Part shown: positions 28,314 through 36,759 of the stretch, one piece after another
Numbering within the stretch: position 1 is the stretch's first letter
Layout: each line of letters starts with the position of its first letter
From: Erythrobacter litoralis HTCC2594
Lineage (GTDB): Bacteria > Pseudomonadota > Alphaproteobacteria > Sphingomonadales > Sphingomonadaceae
Reading direction: 5' to 3'
NCBI RefSeq assembly: GCF_000013005.1
Contig: NC_007722.1
Location: forward strand, 2,299,501 to 2,363,500
Length of the DNA stretch: 64,000 bases
Position numbers and translations under genes: made by a program
The notes under the pieces: model-generated
Seen by the model: the letters and a program-made list of their open reading frames with translations, nothing else
The model's database searches: none
What the model was told of the DNA's origin: nothing

Positions 28314-29240
28314 TTGGCCAGCATGGGTCTCAATATCGACGAACAGAAAGCCGTCGACAAATTCCGCCAGCAGGTCGTCGAACCTTCGATGACGAAGCTG
28401 GTGGTGCTCGATTTCTGGGCCGAATGGTGCGGGCCTTGCAAGCAATTGACCCCCGTTCTCGAAAAGGTCGTCGGCGAGTATGCCGACAAGGGCGTGGTGC
28501 TGGAAAAGGTCAATGTCGACGAAGAGCAGTTCATCGCCAGCCAGTTCCAGGTTCGCTCTATCCCCACGGTCTATGCGATGTTCCAGGGCCAGCCGGTGGC
28601 CGACATGACCAGCGCGCGGACCGAGTCGCAAGTGAAGCAGATGCTCGACCAATTGCTCGAGAAACTGCCGATCAACGCTGATGGTGGTCCTGATGGTGCC
28701 CCCCAAGGTCCTTCCGAGGAAGAGATCAAGCAGTTCATCGCGATGGGCGAGCAGGCGCTGAGCGATGGCGATGCAGAGCGGGCTGTCGGCATCTTCCAGC
28801 AAGTGATCGAATTCGCGCCGACCAGTATCGAGGCGATGTCGGGCTATCTGCGCGCGCTGATCGAAGCAGGCCATGCCGAGCAGGCTGAGGCGATGCTGAA
28901 GGAAATGCCCGAAGACGTCGCCAAGGATCCGGCTATCGAGCGCGTCAAAGCGGCGCTGGAGCTGTCCGCCAACAAGGTCGATGACAGCGAACTGGCCGCA
29001 CTCAAGGACAAAGCTGCAGGCGGCGACATGGACGCGCGCTATGCCTATGCCGAAGCGGCGTTCGCCGCCGGCCAGCGCGACGCGGCTGCCGACGAACTGC
29101 TGGCGATGATCGAGGCCGATCGCGAGTGGAACGATGGGGCCGCGCGCACGAAGCTGCTGCAAATTTTCGAAGCGGTCGGGCTGGAGGACGAGTGGGTCGT
29201 CGCCACCCGGCGGAAGTTGTCGAAAATTCTTTTCGGATGA
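28314..29240 (+). CDS. Thioredoxin-TPR protein (CnoX/YbbN-like co-chaperone)
   Basis: A 308-residue protein. The N-terminal thioredoxin domain (about 1-120) keeps the redox pair in FWAEWCGPCKQL, unlike E. coli YbbN, so it may be catalytic. A linker (INADGGPDGAPQGPSEEE) leads into TPR-like helices (FIAMGEQALSDGDAERAVGIF and later repeats). Such proteins assist folding and chaperonin handover under oxidative stress. I use the TTG at 28314, 6 bp after AGGGGA; an ATG at 28323 is an alternative. The LON-domain gene follows across a REP repeat. Confidence 0.88.
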   Translation: MASMGLNIDEQKAVDKFRQQVVEPSMTKLVVLDFWAEWCGPCKQLTPVLEKVVGEYADKGVVLEKVNVDEEQFIASQFQVRSIPTVYAMFQGQPVADMTSARTESQVKQMLDQLLEKLPINADGGPDGAPQGPSEEEIKQFIAMGEQALSDGDAERAVGIFQQVIEFAPTSIEAMSGYLRALIEAGHAEQAEAMLKEMPEDVAKDPAIERVKAALELSANKVDDSELAALKDKAAGGDMDARYAYAEAAFAAGQRDAAADELLAMIEADREWNDGAARTKLLQIFEAVGLEDEWVVATRRKLSKILFG

Positions 29241-29263
29241 GGTTGCTCCGGCACTCAAGGTCC

Positions 29264-29331
29264 GTTCGGGCTGAGCCTGTCGAAGCCCAGCCGCAACGCT
29301 TTGCCTGCCCTTCGACAGGCTCAGGGCGAAC
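29264..29331. repeat. REP-like inverted repeat, copy 4
   Basis: Facing arms with the CTGAGCCTGTCGAAG core of copy 1 but a shorter spacer of about 14 bp. It lies between the thioredoxin-TPR gene and the LON-domain gene, 23 bp after the former stop. Confidence 0.83.
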
Positions 29332-29355
29332 GGGCGTGGGGAAGAGAATCTGACT

Positions 29356-29961
29356 ATGCGGCTTTCGATCTTCCCTCTCATTGGCGCGATCCTGTTTCCG
29401 GGATTGCAGCTGCCCCTACATATTTTCGAGCCGCGCTATCGCGCGCTGATCGGAGACGCACTGGCGCGGGACCGGAGGATCGCCATGATCCAGCCGCAGG
29501 AAGCGCGCGAGGGCGTGCCGCTTTACACCATCGGCTGCGTCGGCAAGATCGACGAGATCGAAGCGCTCGACGACGGGCGCTACAACCTGATTCTCAACGG
29601 CGAGAGCCGTTTCAGACTGGTCGAGGAACTCGATGTCAGCACGCCGTTCCGCCAGGTCGAGGCGGAGCTGATCGGAGAAGATGGCGACCAGGTGCTGAGC
29701 GCGGTCGAGCGCGCCGGATTCGAGCGAGAAGCGCGCCGTTTCGCGGATGCGCAGGGCTATGCCGTGGATTGGGACTCGGTGCAGAATCTCGACGACCGAT
29801 CGCTCATCAACGGGGTCTCGCAGATTGCGCCGTTCGATCCGGCTTCCAAACAGGCGCTGCTCGAAGCGCCAGATCTGGCAGCGCGCTGCGAGCTGCTGAT
29901 CCAGTTGATGTATTTCTTCGGCCGCCGCGACGGCGACGACGATCAGGTGACGCTGCAATAG
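29356..29961 (+). CDS. LON N-terminal substrate-binding domain protein
   Basis: A 201-residue stand-alone LAN (Lon N-terminal) domain. The opening MRLSIFPLIGAILFPGLQLPLHIFEPRYRAL is the family signature, followed by IGCVGKIDEIEALDDGRYNLILNG. There is no ATPase or protease domain. Such proteins are assumed to recognise proteins or to act as adaptors; function is unproven. It follows the thioredoxin-TPR gene and could share its folding or quality-control role. Its stop lies 2 bp from that of the convergent marC. Confidence 0.9.
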   Translation: MRLSIFPLIGAILFPGLQLPLHIFEPRYRALIGDALARDRRIAMIQPQEAREGVPLYTIGCVGKIDEIEALDDGRYNLILNGESRFRLVEELDVSTPFRQVEAELIGEDGDQVLSAVERAGFEREARRFADAQGYAVDWDSVQNLDDRSLINGVSQIAPFDPASKQALLEAPDLAARCELLIQLMYFFGRRDGDDDQVTLQ

Positions 29962-29963
29962 GC

Positions 29964-30587
29964 TTAAAGATTGAAGCTGCCGCGAATGCCGTCGACCACA
30001 TATTGTGTCGCCAGAGCAGCGAGCAGGACCCCGAGCAGCCGGGTGATGACCGCTTCGACCCGGTCGCCGAGCAAACGGATCAGCGGGCCGGCAGCTATCA
30101 AGGCCACCATAGTAATCAGCAATACCGCTCCCAGCGCGCCGAGGATCACCAGGGTCTGGTCGGTGCCTTCGGCTTCGTTCATCAACAGCATGACCGCCGC
30201 AATCGCGCCCGGCCCCGCCAGCATCGGCATGGCCATGGGGAAGACCGAGACATCTTCGACCTGAGGTGTCGAGGCGACTTTCACCGCGCGTTCCTCGCGC
30301 CGCTGGGTTCGCTTTTCGAATACCATTTCGAAGGCGATCCAGAACAGCATGAAACCGCCGGCGATGCGGAAGCTGTTGAGGTCGATATGCAGCGCGGCCA
30401 GCAATTGCTCGCCGAACAGCGCGAAGCCGAGCAGGATAATCCCTGCGATGATGGTCGCACGGATCGCCATATTGCGCGCCTGGCTCGGTGCGGCGTCCTT
30501 GGTCAGACCGGCATAGATGGGCGCGCAGCCCGGCGGATCGATCACCACGAAGAAGGTCACGAATGCCGAAATGAAGAGCTCGGTCAC
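29964..30587 (-). CDS. MarC-family membrane protein
   Basis: A 207-residue integral membrane protein with six hydrophobic segments. It opens with ISAFVTFFVVIDPPGCAPIY, and PMAMPMLAGPGAIAAVMLL is the conserved central segment, both typical for MarC/YchE/YhgN. The family was once linked to multiple antibiotic resistance but its transport role is unproven. The GTG start directly abuts the TAG of the lipoprotein gene with no gap, so it is the last gene of the argB-yggT-folD-lipoprotein-marC run. Confidence 0.9.
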   Translation of the reverse strand: MTELFISAFVTFFVVIDPPGCAPIYAGLTKDAAPSQARNMAIRATIIAGIILLGFALFGEQLLAALHIDLNSFRIAGGFMLFWIAFEMVFEKRTQRREERAVKVASTPQVEDVSVFPMAMPMLAGPGAIAAVMLLMNEAEGTDQTLVILGALGAVLLITMVALIAAGPLIRLLGDRVEAVITRLLGVLLAALATQYVVDGIRGSFNL

Positions 30588-31253
30588 CTATTCCGCTCCG
30601 GAAGGAATGATGCGATCGTAGACGGTTACCGGCGCGCCGCCGCGAAGCAGCGTGACACTGATGGTTCGCTCGCGCGCCCCAGCTTCGCCGCGCAGTTCGA
30701 AATCGTAGGTCAGCGTGGCATCGCTGGAGATGCTGTTCCCGGAACCACCAAGTTTCGCCGCCGGCGGGGCGTCGCAATCGGCGACTTCGGTCTGAATGAA
30801 AGCGGGCTCTTGCGGCGGGGCATCGGTTTGCCAGCCGGCATCGAACACCCACCGGTACTCGCCGTCGGACTGGCGCCTCCACATCGCCACGAACTCGCCG
30901 CTCTCACCCTCGGGTGTCGTCAGCGCGCCATTGGTCACTGCCAGCGATCCGTCGCAGCTCGACCACACGCGGTAAGGCTCCCAATCGACCGCTACCGGGG
31001 GATCCTCCATGCCGCGCAGGAAATCGCGCGCCGGGATCGCACCAGTGCGGCCGAAGATCAGTGCGCCATCGGCCATTGTCCTGCGAAAGGCGGTCCATTG
31101 CCCCTCGTCCTTGGCCATGCGCGCAAAGCCCAGTTCGGCGGTCACAACCTTGCTCGGGTTCGCTGTCAGCGGAATGCGCGGGAAATCGCCCCGCTGCGGG
31201 CCCGAAGCACACGCAGCCAGAGCGCAGGCCAAGCCGAGAACGAGCGCGCGCAT
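30588..31253 (-). CDS. Lipoprotein, unknown function
   Basis: A 221-residue protein with a lipoprotein signal (LVLGLACALAACASG, lipobox LAAC at about residues 12-15). The mature region has ARMAKDEGQWTAFRRTMADGALIFG, which resembles the SnoaL/NTF2-like fold used by many small secreted proteins, and a predicted beta-rich C terminus. It starts one base inside the folD stop (TGATG) and its stop abuts marC, so it is translated with both. Its link to folate metabolism is positional only. Confidence 0.82.
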   Translation of the reverse strand: MRALVLGLACALAACASGPQRGDFPRIPLTANPSKVVTAELGFARMAKDEGQWTAFRRTMADGALIFGRTGAIPARDFLRGMEDPPVAVDWEPYRVWSSCDGSLAVTNGALTTPEGESGEFVAMWRRQSDGEYRWVFDAGWQTDAPPQEPAFIQTEVADCDAPPAAKLGGSGNSISSDATLTYDFELRGEAGARERTISVTLLRGGAPVTVYDRIIPSGAE

Positions 31254-32149
31254 CAGATCGCATCTTCCGGCAGGTCGATCCCCTCATTGCGATGGGCCGC
31301 AACCAGCGTGTTCCTGAGCAGGACGGCGATCGTCATCGGGCCGACACCGCCGGGCACTGGCGTGATTGCAGCTGCGACCTCGCTCGCCCTGCCGAAGTCG
31401 ACATCGCCGACGAGCCTCCCACGCTCCTTGCCCGGCTCGGGCGGAAGCCGGTTGATGCCGACATCGATCACCGTCGCGCCGTCCTTCAGCCATTCGGGTT
31501 TGACCATCTCAGCGCGGCCCACGGCAGCCACGACGATATCGGCGCGCTTGACGACCTCGGGCAGGTTCCTGGTCCGGCTGTGCGCGATGGTTACGGTGGC
31601 GTTGGCGTCGAGCAGAAGCTGCGCCATCGGCTTGCCGACGATATTGGAGCGCCCGATCACGACCGCTTCGAGACCCGAAAGGTCTCCTAGCCGGTCAGCC
31701 AACAGCATCATGCAGCCGAGCGGCGTGCAGGGCACGAACCCACGCTGGCCGACCGACAGCCGTCCGGCATTGATGACATGGAAACCGTCGACATCCTTGT
31801 CCGGACTGATCGCGGCGATGATCGATTGTTCGTCAAGATGGTCGGGCAAAGGGAGCTGGACGAGGATCCCGTCCACCGCCGGGTCACCGTTCAGTTTCTT
31901 CACGAGAGCCAGGAGGTCTTGCGCAGTCGTATCCGCAGGCAGCTTGTACTCGAAGCTCTCCATATTGGCCGCCAGCGTCGCCTTGCCCTTGTTGCGGACA
32001 TAGACTTCGCTTGCCGGGTCTTCGCCGACGAGCACGACGGCGAGGCCGGGCTTGCGGCCGGCTGCGGCTTCGAATTTCTCGGCCAGCGCCCCGACGCGTT
32101 CACGCAGGCGTGCAGCGAAGGCTTTTCCGTCGATGATCTCTGCGGTCAT
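31253..32149 (-). CDS. folD: Bifunctional methylenetetrahydrofolate dehydrogenase / cyclohydrolase
   Basis: A 298-residue FolD interconverting 5,10-methylene- and 10-formyl-tetrahydrofolate with NADP. Motifs: [17 protein letters not shown] with catalytic Lys, [25 protein letters not shown], and the nucleotide-binding [11 protein letters not shown]. Standard length. It overlaps yggT by 4 bp (ATGA), which also sets the start at 32149. One-carbon units from formate made by the FghA pathway could enter metabolism here (inference). Confidence 0.95.
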   Translation of the reverse strand: MTAEIIDGKAFAARLRERVGALAEKFEAAAGRKPGLAVVLVGEDPASEVYVRNKGKATLAANMESFEYKLPADTTAQDLLALVKKLNGDPAVDGILVQLPLPDHLDEQSIIAAISPDKDVDGFHVINAGRLSVGQRGFVPCTPLGCMMLLADRLGDLSGLEAVVIGRSNIVGKPMAQLLLDANATVTIAHSRTRNLPEVVKRADIVVAAVGRAEMVKPEWLKDGATVIDVGINRLPPEPGKERGRLVGDVDFGRASEVAAAITPVPGGVGPMTIAVLLRNTLVAAHRNEGIDLPEDAI

Positions 32150-32439
32150 TGCGCCGCAATGGCGACATTCGTCAGGACGATCAACATCACTTGCAGCACG
32201 ATGATGAGGACAAGCGGGGAGAAATCGATCGCCCCCGTGCTCGGCATGATCCGCCGGATCGGCCCGAGTACAGGCTCGAGCACGGCATTGATCGACTGGT
32301 AGATCTGGACCACAAAAGCATTCGACTGGTTGATGACGTTGAATGCCAGCAGCAGGCCGATCACGAACTGGACGATGACCAGCATGACCAGCACATTGGT
32401 CACGAGCTCGACGATCTGGATCAGGGTATACAGAAACAC
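32146..32439 (-). CDS. YggT-family membrane protein
   Basis: A 97-residue inner-membrane protein with two hydrophobic regions (residues 1-35 and 70-95) around the conserved loop [26 protein letters not shown], diagnostic of YggT. The family is linked to osmotic or envelope homeostasis and cell-division loci; the mechanism is unknown. GTG start with GAGAGG about 12 bp upstream. It overlaps folD by 4 bp and sits 110 bp after argB. Confidence 0.9.
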   Translation of the reverse strand: MFLYTLIQIVELVTNVLVMLVIVQFVIGLLLAFNVINQSNAFVVQIYQSINAVLEPVLGPIRRIMPSTGAIDFSPLVLIIVLQVMLIVLTNVAIAAQ

Positions 32440-32549
32440 GTGTGTTCAAACCTCTCGCACAGGCGGTGGGGCAGTCCTTATCCTTTGGCTAGCAGCCGCA
32501 GGGTGTATCAACAACATAATACGCATGGCGCGCCGGTTCAATCAACGGT

Positions 32550-33449
32550 TCAATCGTCGGCCCTGATCAGCGTTCCCGCGCCGCGCGCCGTAAAGAATTC
32601 CAGCAGCATTGCGTGCGGTACGCGGCCGTCGAGCACGACTGCCGCCTCGCAACCGGCCTCGACTGCGTGGACGCAGGTGTCGAGCTTGGGGATCATCCCG
32701 CCGGAGATCGTGCCGTCGTCCTTCAGCTTCGCAATCTGTGCGGGGGTCAGGTCGGTCAGCAGCCCGCCTTGCTTGTCGAGCACGCCCTTCACAGCGGTGA
32801 GCAGGAACAGCCTCGCGGCGCCCAGCGCCGCCGCGATCGCGCCCGCCATGGTGTCGGCATTGATGTTGTAGGTGTGGCCGTCCTCGCCCGCACCGATCGG
32901 CGCGACGACCGGAATCATCCCCGCGCTGACCGCGGTATCGAGGATCGTCGTATCGACATGGGTCGGTTCGCCGACGAAGCCGAGATCGAGTATCTGTTCG
33001 ATCTGGCTCTCCGGATCGCGCGTCGTCCGCTCGAGCTTGGTCGCGGTCACCAGCGATCCGTCCTTGCCCGATACACCCATGGCCTTGCCGCCGGCCTGCG
33101 CGATCCAGCCGACCAGTTCCTTGTTGATCGCGCCCGACAGAACCATCTCCGCGACTTCGGCCGTCGCCTTGTCGGTCACGCGAAGCCCGTCGACGAAAGT
33201 GCTTTCGACGCCCAGGCGCTTCAGCATGGCGCCGATCTGCGGCCCGCCGCCATGCACCACCACCGGATTGATTCCGACAGCTTTCAGCAGGACGATATCC
33301 TCGGCGAACTCCCGTGCAGCCTTCGGATCGCCCATGGCGTGGCCGCCGTATTTGACCACGAAGGTGCGGCCGGCATAGCGCTGGAAATAGGGCAGCGCTT
33401 CGATCAGCACTTCGGCTTTCGCCAGTTCGGTTTTTTCCGTGGCAGTCAT
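32550..33449 (-). CDS. argB: Acetylglutamate kinase
   Basis: A 299-residue amino-acid kinase for arginine synthesis. [10 protein letters not shown] binds phosphate, [11 protein letters not shown] the substrate, and [17 protein letters not shown] the nucleotide. The N-terminal extension ([26 protein letters not shown]) forms the helix typical of hexameric, arginine-inhibited enzymes, so feedback control by arginine is likely (family knowledge). ATG at 33449. Confidence 0.95.
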   Translation of the reverse strand: MTATEKTELAKAEVLIEALPYFQRYAGRTFVVKYGGHAMGDPKAAREFAEDIVLLKAVGINPVVVHGGGPQIGAMLKRLGVESTFVDGLRVTDKATAEVAEMVLSGAINKELVGWIAQAGGKAMGVSGKDGSLVTATKLERTTRDPESQIEQILDLGFVGEPTHVDTTILDTAVSAGMIPVVAPIGAGEDGHTYNINADTMAGAIAAALGAARLFLLTAVKGVLDKQGGLLTDLTPAQIAKLKDDGTISGGMIPKLDTCVHAVEAGCEAAVVLDGRVPHAMLLEFFTARGAGTLIRADD

Positions 33450-33531
33450 GGCAAAAGCGCCGCTCCCGTCAATTGCAGGAGCAGCGCCTAGCCTCTCTTC
33501 CGCTCACTGGGAAGTTCTTGCGTGCGGCGAT

Positions 33532-33825
33532 TTACTCGGTCGCGGTGTCCGGGTCGGGGCCGGTCACGGTTTCGACGTCGTCGACATTGGCCGGGATATC
33601 ACCCGCGCCATTGACCTGTTCGAGCGCTTCGTCGCTCGGCGGGGTGTCGAGGTCGGTCAGCATGCGCTCTTCGGCGGTCGCTTCGTCGACATCGCTGAGC
33701 GCGACTTCATCGGCATCGCCGGCCGGGTTCAGCAATACGCCTACCCCGACGACTGCGAGGACCGCGAGGAGCGCCACCCATAGCCACTTGGTCTTCGATC
33801 CGGTCGTTTGGGTCTGGTCGTTCAT
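33532..33825 (-). CDS. Small single-pass membrane protein with acidic tail
   Basis: A 97-residue protein. A short polar N terminus is followed by one membrane helix (about 14-34, LWVALLAVLAVVGVGVLL). The rest is very acidic (DADEVALSDVDEATAEE and later DDVETVTGPDPDTATE) and probably disordered outside the membrane. GGAG about 8 bp before the ATG supports the start. I do not recognise a family. It lies between argB and the EHGHFH protein on the same strand. Confidence 0.72.
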   Translation of the reverse strand: MNDQTQTTGSKTKWLWVALLAVLAVVGVGVLLNPAGDADEVALSDVDEATAEERMLTDLDTPPSDEALEQVNGAGDIPANVDDVETVTGPDPDTATE

Positions 33826-33901
33826 GGTCAAGTCTCCGTAATTCCGTGGGGTAAATGCCCCTTGAGAAAAACAACGACCTAACCCTCTTGCCGTTCCGAT
33901 C

Positions 33902-34528
33902 TCAGTCGAGCGCAAAATTGCGAGTGCTCAGAATTTCATAGGCGCGATCGCGCGGGTCGATTGTTGCCAGCTTCGCATCACGTTCGCGCAGGATCGCTTC
34001 GATATCGGGTCGGCTGTATCGCAGCGCATGCGTCAGCCAGCGCCCGACCTTGTCGATACCTTTGTCGATGCCTGCATCGTCCAAGACGAGCCTGTCGAGC
34101 CGTGCGATGATCGCTTCGGCGGGCATCAGATATTCGTCGGTCACCCATTGATTGACCGCCATCCAGGTGGTCGGGAGGCCATCGCAGTCGAAGTTCAGAC
34201 CGACCACGTGGACGACTTCGACAGCATCATCCTTCTCCGGGCGATGCAGCGGCTCGACCCCGACCAAAGCCGATAACGGCAAGAAAATGTGGAAGTGTCC
34301 GTGCTCGTTCGAACCACGCTGCTCAGGTGGATGCGCGTGATAGAACCAGCGTGCCGTGCTGTTTGGATCGATTGCATCGCCATTCGGATAGTGATCCCAT
34401 TGGCGAAAGCCCGATGGTTCGGCGGGGAGGACGCGCTCGATCAACATCGCCCCCTCCGCCGCCATTTCCGCGCTGAGCGCCAGCAACGCCGCGCGCCCAG
34501 CCTCTCTCGAGGGTGCGTCAGCCAGCAT
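33902..34528 (-). CDS. Uncharacterised protein with EHGHFH motif (DUF6969-like)
   Basis: A 208-residue soluble protein. The core has WDHYPNGDAIDPNS, ARWFYHAHPPE, and SNEHGHFHIFL: closely spaced His, Asp and Glu residues that look like a metal site. I associate this pattern with DUF6969, which has no known activity. The ATG at 34528 lies inside the end of the Cys-rich peptide gene (11-bp overlap), so the two are translationally coupled and likely work together. A metal-binding or peptide-modifying role is inference. Confidence 0.75.
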   Translation of the reverse strand: MLADAPSREAGRAALLALSAEMAAEGAMLIERVLPAEPSGFRQWDHYPNGDAIDPNSTARWFYHAHPPEQRGSNEHGHFHIFLPLSALVGVEPLHRPEKDDAVEVVHVVGLNFDCDGLPTTWMAVNQWVTDEYLMPAEAIIARLDRLVLDDAGIDKGIDKVGRWLTHALRYSRPDIEAILRERDAKLATIDPRDRAYEILSTRNFALD

Positions 34529-34760
34529 CGTCGGCCATGGCTTCTTCTTCCATCGCATCACCTTCGGCTTTGTCCGCCCCGCATTTGGCAGCGCCACAGC
34601 CTTCACCTTTGTCTGCGCCGCATGCCCCACAGGCGCTGCAGCCGTAGGCCGAACAGGCCCCGCATGCTCCACAGATCGCGTCGCAGGCCGACAAGGCCGG
34701 AGCCGCCAGCGCGAGGCCGCCGGCAACCTTGAGGAAGTTCTTCAAGCTATCGTTCGCCAT
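34518..34760 (-). CDS. Cys-rich secreted peptide or lipoprotein
   Basis: An 80-residue protein. The N terminus (LKNFLKVAGGLALAAPALSAC) looks like a signal ending in a lipobox (LSAC, Cys 26). Then follow eight more Cys within about 36 residues, in repeated CGAC and CSAC units, and a GADKGEGCGAAKCGADK stretch. The tail is acidic (DAMEEEAMADDAG). The GEGCG/KCGADK pattern recalls secreted copper-binding bufferin-type precursors, but the usual MNIO (DUF692) partner is not seen here. AAGGAGAG precedes the ATG at 34760. Coupled to the EHGHFH gene. Confidence 0.75.
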   Translation of the reverse strand: MANDSLKNFLKVAGGLALAAPALSACDAICGACGACSAYGCSACGACGADKGEGCGAAKCGADKAEGDAMEEEAMADDAG

Positions 34761-34883
34761 CACTCTCTCCTTGCTGAAGTGGTAGCTGCGGGTTCGCCAT
34801 CTCCGGCCACGAGGTTACATCTGCCCACAGGAAATTGCGGCAGGCGAAGCCCAATCGACCGTCGCATGCCGTAGAATTCCTGC

Positions 34884-35414
34884 ATGACCGTAGTTCGACC
34901 TCCGCAATTCGACCGCAGATGGCAGCGCAAGCGTCGCTGGGCCGCGCGATGGCGGCAATGGCGGCCGTGGCTGATCATCGTAGGTCTGGTCGCTCTCACA
35001 CTGATACTCAGCGGCAAGCCGACCGCGCTCCGCGACCCGGTCGAAGTCGATCGCGCCTTCACCCTGTGCGGCGAAGGCAGCAGCGCTGCCTGCGTGATCG
35101 ACGGCGACACGGTCGCGATCGGCCAGCGCCGCATCCGCCTCACCGGCTTCGATACGCCGGAGCTCGACGGTGCCTGCCCAGCCGAGGCCGCCAAGGCGCG
35201 CGAGGCCCGTACGGCGCTGCGCGATTGGCTGAACGAGGGCGCTTTCCTGCTCGGCGGCGGAAAGGATGCGCCGCGCGACCGATACGGCCGCGAGCTGCGC
35301 GATGCCTGGCGCCGGATCGAAGGCGACGAGGAATGGCTGGCGGAACGGATGATCGGGCAAGGCCTCGCCGCGGACGATAGCTGGAGCGGCAGCGCAGTGG
35401 ATTGGTGCGCCTGA
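34884..35414 (+). CDS. Membrane-anchored staphylococcal-nuclease-like protein
   Basis: A 176-residue protein with a strongly basic N terminus (RRWQRKRRWAARWRQWR), one membrane helix (about 29-45) and an SNase-like domain. Motifs are DGDTVAIGQRRIRLTGFDTPEL (Asp, Arg and Glu of the active site) and the later Arg in RDRYGREL. Probably degrades or senses nucleic acid outside the cytoplasmic membrane. It diverges from the Cys-rich peptide gene and overlaps the intergenic start region of the next lipoprotein gene. Confidence 0.82.
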   Translation: MTVVRPPQFDRRWQRKRRWAARWRQWRPWLIIVGLVALTLILSGKPTALRDPVEVDRAFTLCGEGSSAACVIDGDTVAIGQRRIRLTGFDTPELDGACPAEAAKAREARTALRDWLNEGAFLLGGGKDAPRDRYGRELRDAWRRIEGDEEWLAERMIGQGLAADDSWSGSAVDWCA

Positions 35415-35452
35415 CGCTTGGCTTGGCGCGCGTCCGGTGGCACGGTCGGCGG

Positions 35453-36103
35453 ATGCGATATCCAATCCTGTTTCTGCCCTGCCTGACCTTCGCCGCCTGC
35501 GCCGACCCAGAGATCGCCGCCACACCGGCACAGTCCGAGCACGACCTCTTCTTCGCGGCGTTGGCCAGCCATTGCGGCGAGGCCTATGCGGGCGAACTGG
35601 TCAGCACGGACGAAGCCGACGCCGACTTTCGCGGGGCCGACATGGTCATGCACGTCCGCGAATGTGACGAGAGCGAAATCAGGGTCCCGTTCCACGTCCA
35701 GCGCGCCGACGGCAGCTGGGATCGTTCGCGCACCTGGGTCTTTACCCGTACCGACGGCGGCCTGCGGCTCAAGCACGATCATCGCCATGACGACGGGGAG
35801 CCCGATGCCGTGACCATGTATGGCGGGGACACGGTGGATGCGGGGACCGCGCGGAGCCAGGGCTTCCCGGTCGATGCGGAAAGCATCGCCCTGTTCGAAC
35901 GCGAGGGGCTCGATGCCTCGGTGACTAATGTCTGGACCGTCGAAGTCGATCCCGCGGGCAGCGAGGATGCCGAATTCGCCTACCAGTTGCAGCGCACGGT
36001 CGCAGGCGGTGCGCCGGCGGACCGCTTCTTCCGCGTCGCGTTCGACCTCACCAGACCGGTCGAGCCGCCGCCCACCCCGTGGGGAGCAGCCCCGCCGTCC
36101 TGA
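35453..36103 (+). CDS. Lipoprotein, unknown function
   Basis: A 216-residue lipoprotein: MRYPILFLPCLTFAAC gives a lipobox (FAAC). The mature region has HCGEAYAGELVSTDEADADFRG, a hydrophobic-strand pattern, and KHDHRHDDGEPD (a His-rich run that might bind metal) near the middle. The ATG at 35453 is chosen for its signal peptide; upstream frame overlaps the nuclease gene. Genes of this kind are common in sphingomonads, but I know no function. Confidence 0.78.
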   Translation: MRYPILFLPCLTFAACADPEIAATPAQSEHDLFFAALASHCGEAYAGELVSTDEADADFRGADMVMHVRECDESEIRVPFHVQRADGSWDRSRTWVFTRTDGGLRLKHDHRHDDGEPDAVTMYGGDTVDAGTARSQGFPVDAESIALFEREGLDASVTNVWTVEVDPAGSEDAEFAYQLQRTVAGGAPADRFFRVAFDLTRPVEPPPTPWGAAPPS

Positions 36104-36325
36104 TCCCCGCTACACCCTGAGCCCATTTGGGCGCGGGCGCTCGCGGCGCTGCAAGTTCATGCCGGACCGGGTTTAGTACACCACGCTGTCGGAGCCGCGC
36201 GCGCCTGTCCGCGGCCTGCGACTAACATTTGGACACCGCGCAAGTTCTCAAGTAAAAGCGAAGAAAAACGGGCGCGATCCTCTGCAGCGAAGAGCGCAGT
36301 ATTCACTCTGTGGGAGGAATGCCGT

Positions 36326-36553
36326 ATGGACGAACGTCCAGAGACTTCAGACGACAGTTCGCCGCACGATCGCCGCGACAGTGATCGGCGTGGGGGCGAC
36401 CGGCGCAGTGACGACCGGCGCGGAGACGACCGGCGCGACGGCGACCGGCGCGACGGCGACCGGCGCAAACCGACGCGCGATGGCGAAACGCCCTATACCG
36501 GCCCCGAACGCCGCAAGCACGAACGGCGCAGCGGAATCGACCGGCGCGATTGA
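36326..36553 (+). CDS. Low-complexity DRR-repeat protein
   Basis: A 75-residue, highly charged protein made of DRR units (DRRDSDRRGGDRRSDDRRG and so on), ending PYTGPERRKHERRSGIDRRD. The GPERRxxERR tail occurs in other small proteobacterial proteins. GGAGGA lies 8 bp before the ATG. The DNA is a near-tandem repeat (GACCGGCGC units at about 36409-36470), so length may vary between strains. Likely disordered and possibly nucleic-acid- or polyanion-binding; function unknown. Confidence 0.65.
   Translation: MDERPETSDDSSPHDRRDSDRRGGDRRSDDRRGDDRRDGDRRDGDRRKPTRDGETPYTGPERRKHERRSGIDRRD
36409..36470. repeat. Short tandem repeats inside the DRR gene
   Basis: GACCGGCGCGACGGC and close variants recur every 15 bp, encoding DRRDG-type units. 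The two most similar units are GACCGGCGCGACGGC in direct succession. This is slippage-prone DNA rather than CRISPR: there are no unique spacers. Confidence 0.7.
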
Positions 36554-36707
36554 TCCGGGCTGGAGGGGAACGCTTCATTCGCGCGGATAAAGCTGCTGGC
36601 ATGCTGGTGGCGAAACCGACCTTCGGCCAGCGCCGTGTCTTCGGACCCGCCTCCATGGCTCCATGGCGCGTTCATCCTTTCCCTTGAGCCGCCTCCGGCC
36701 GCACTAT

Positions 36708-36725
36708 CCCCCTTTGAAAAGGGGG
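36708..36725. other. Hairpin upstream of the DUF4231 gene
   Basis: CCCCCTTT, a 2-base loop and AAAGGGGG form an 8-bp stem. The right arm runs into AGGAAAC, so folding would hide the likely ribosome site of the next gene. Confidence 0.45.
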
Positions 36726-36759
36726 AGGAAACATAAAAAAGGAAACTGCAGCGAACGCC

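Noticed and set aside
33902..34760. Calling the Cys-rich pair a bufferin operon
   Set aside because: No DUF692/MNIO enzyme or DoxX-type partner is adjacent, and the Cys pattern only partly matches.
36326..36553. A CRISPR array in the GACCGGCGC repeats
   Set aside because: There are no unique spacers; units follow each other directly and code for DRR residues with a good ribosome site.
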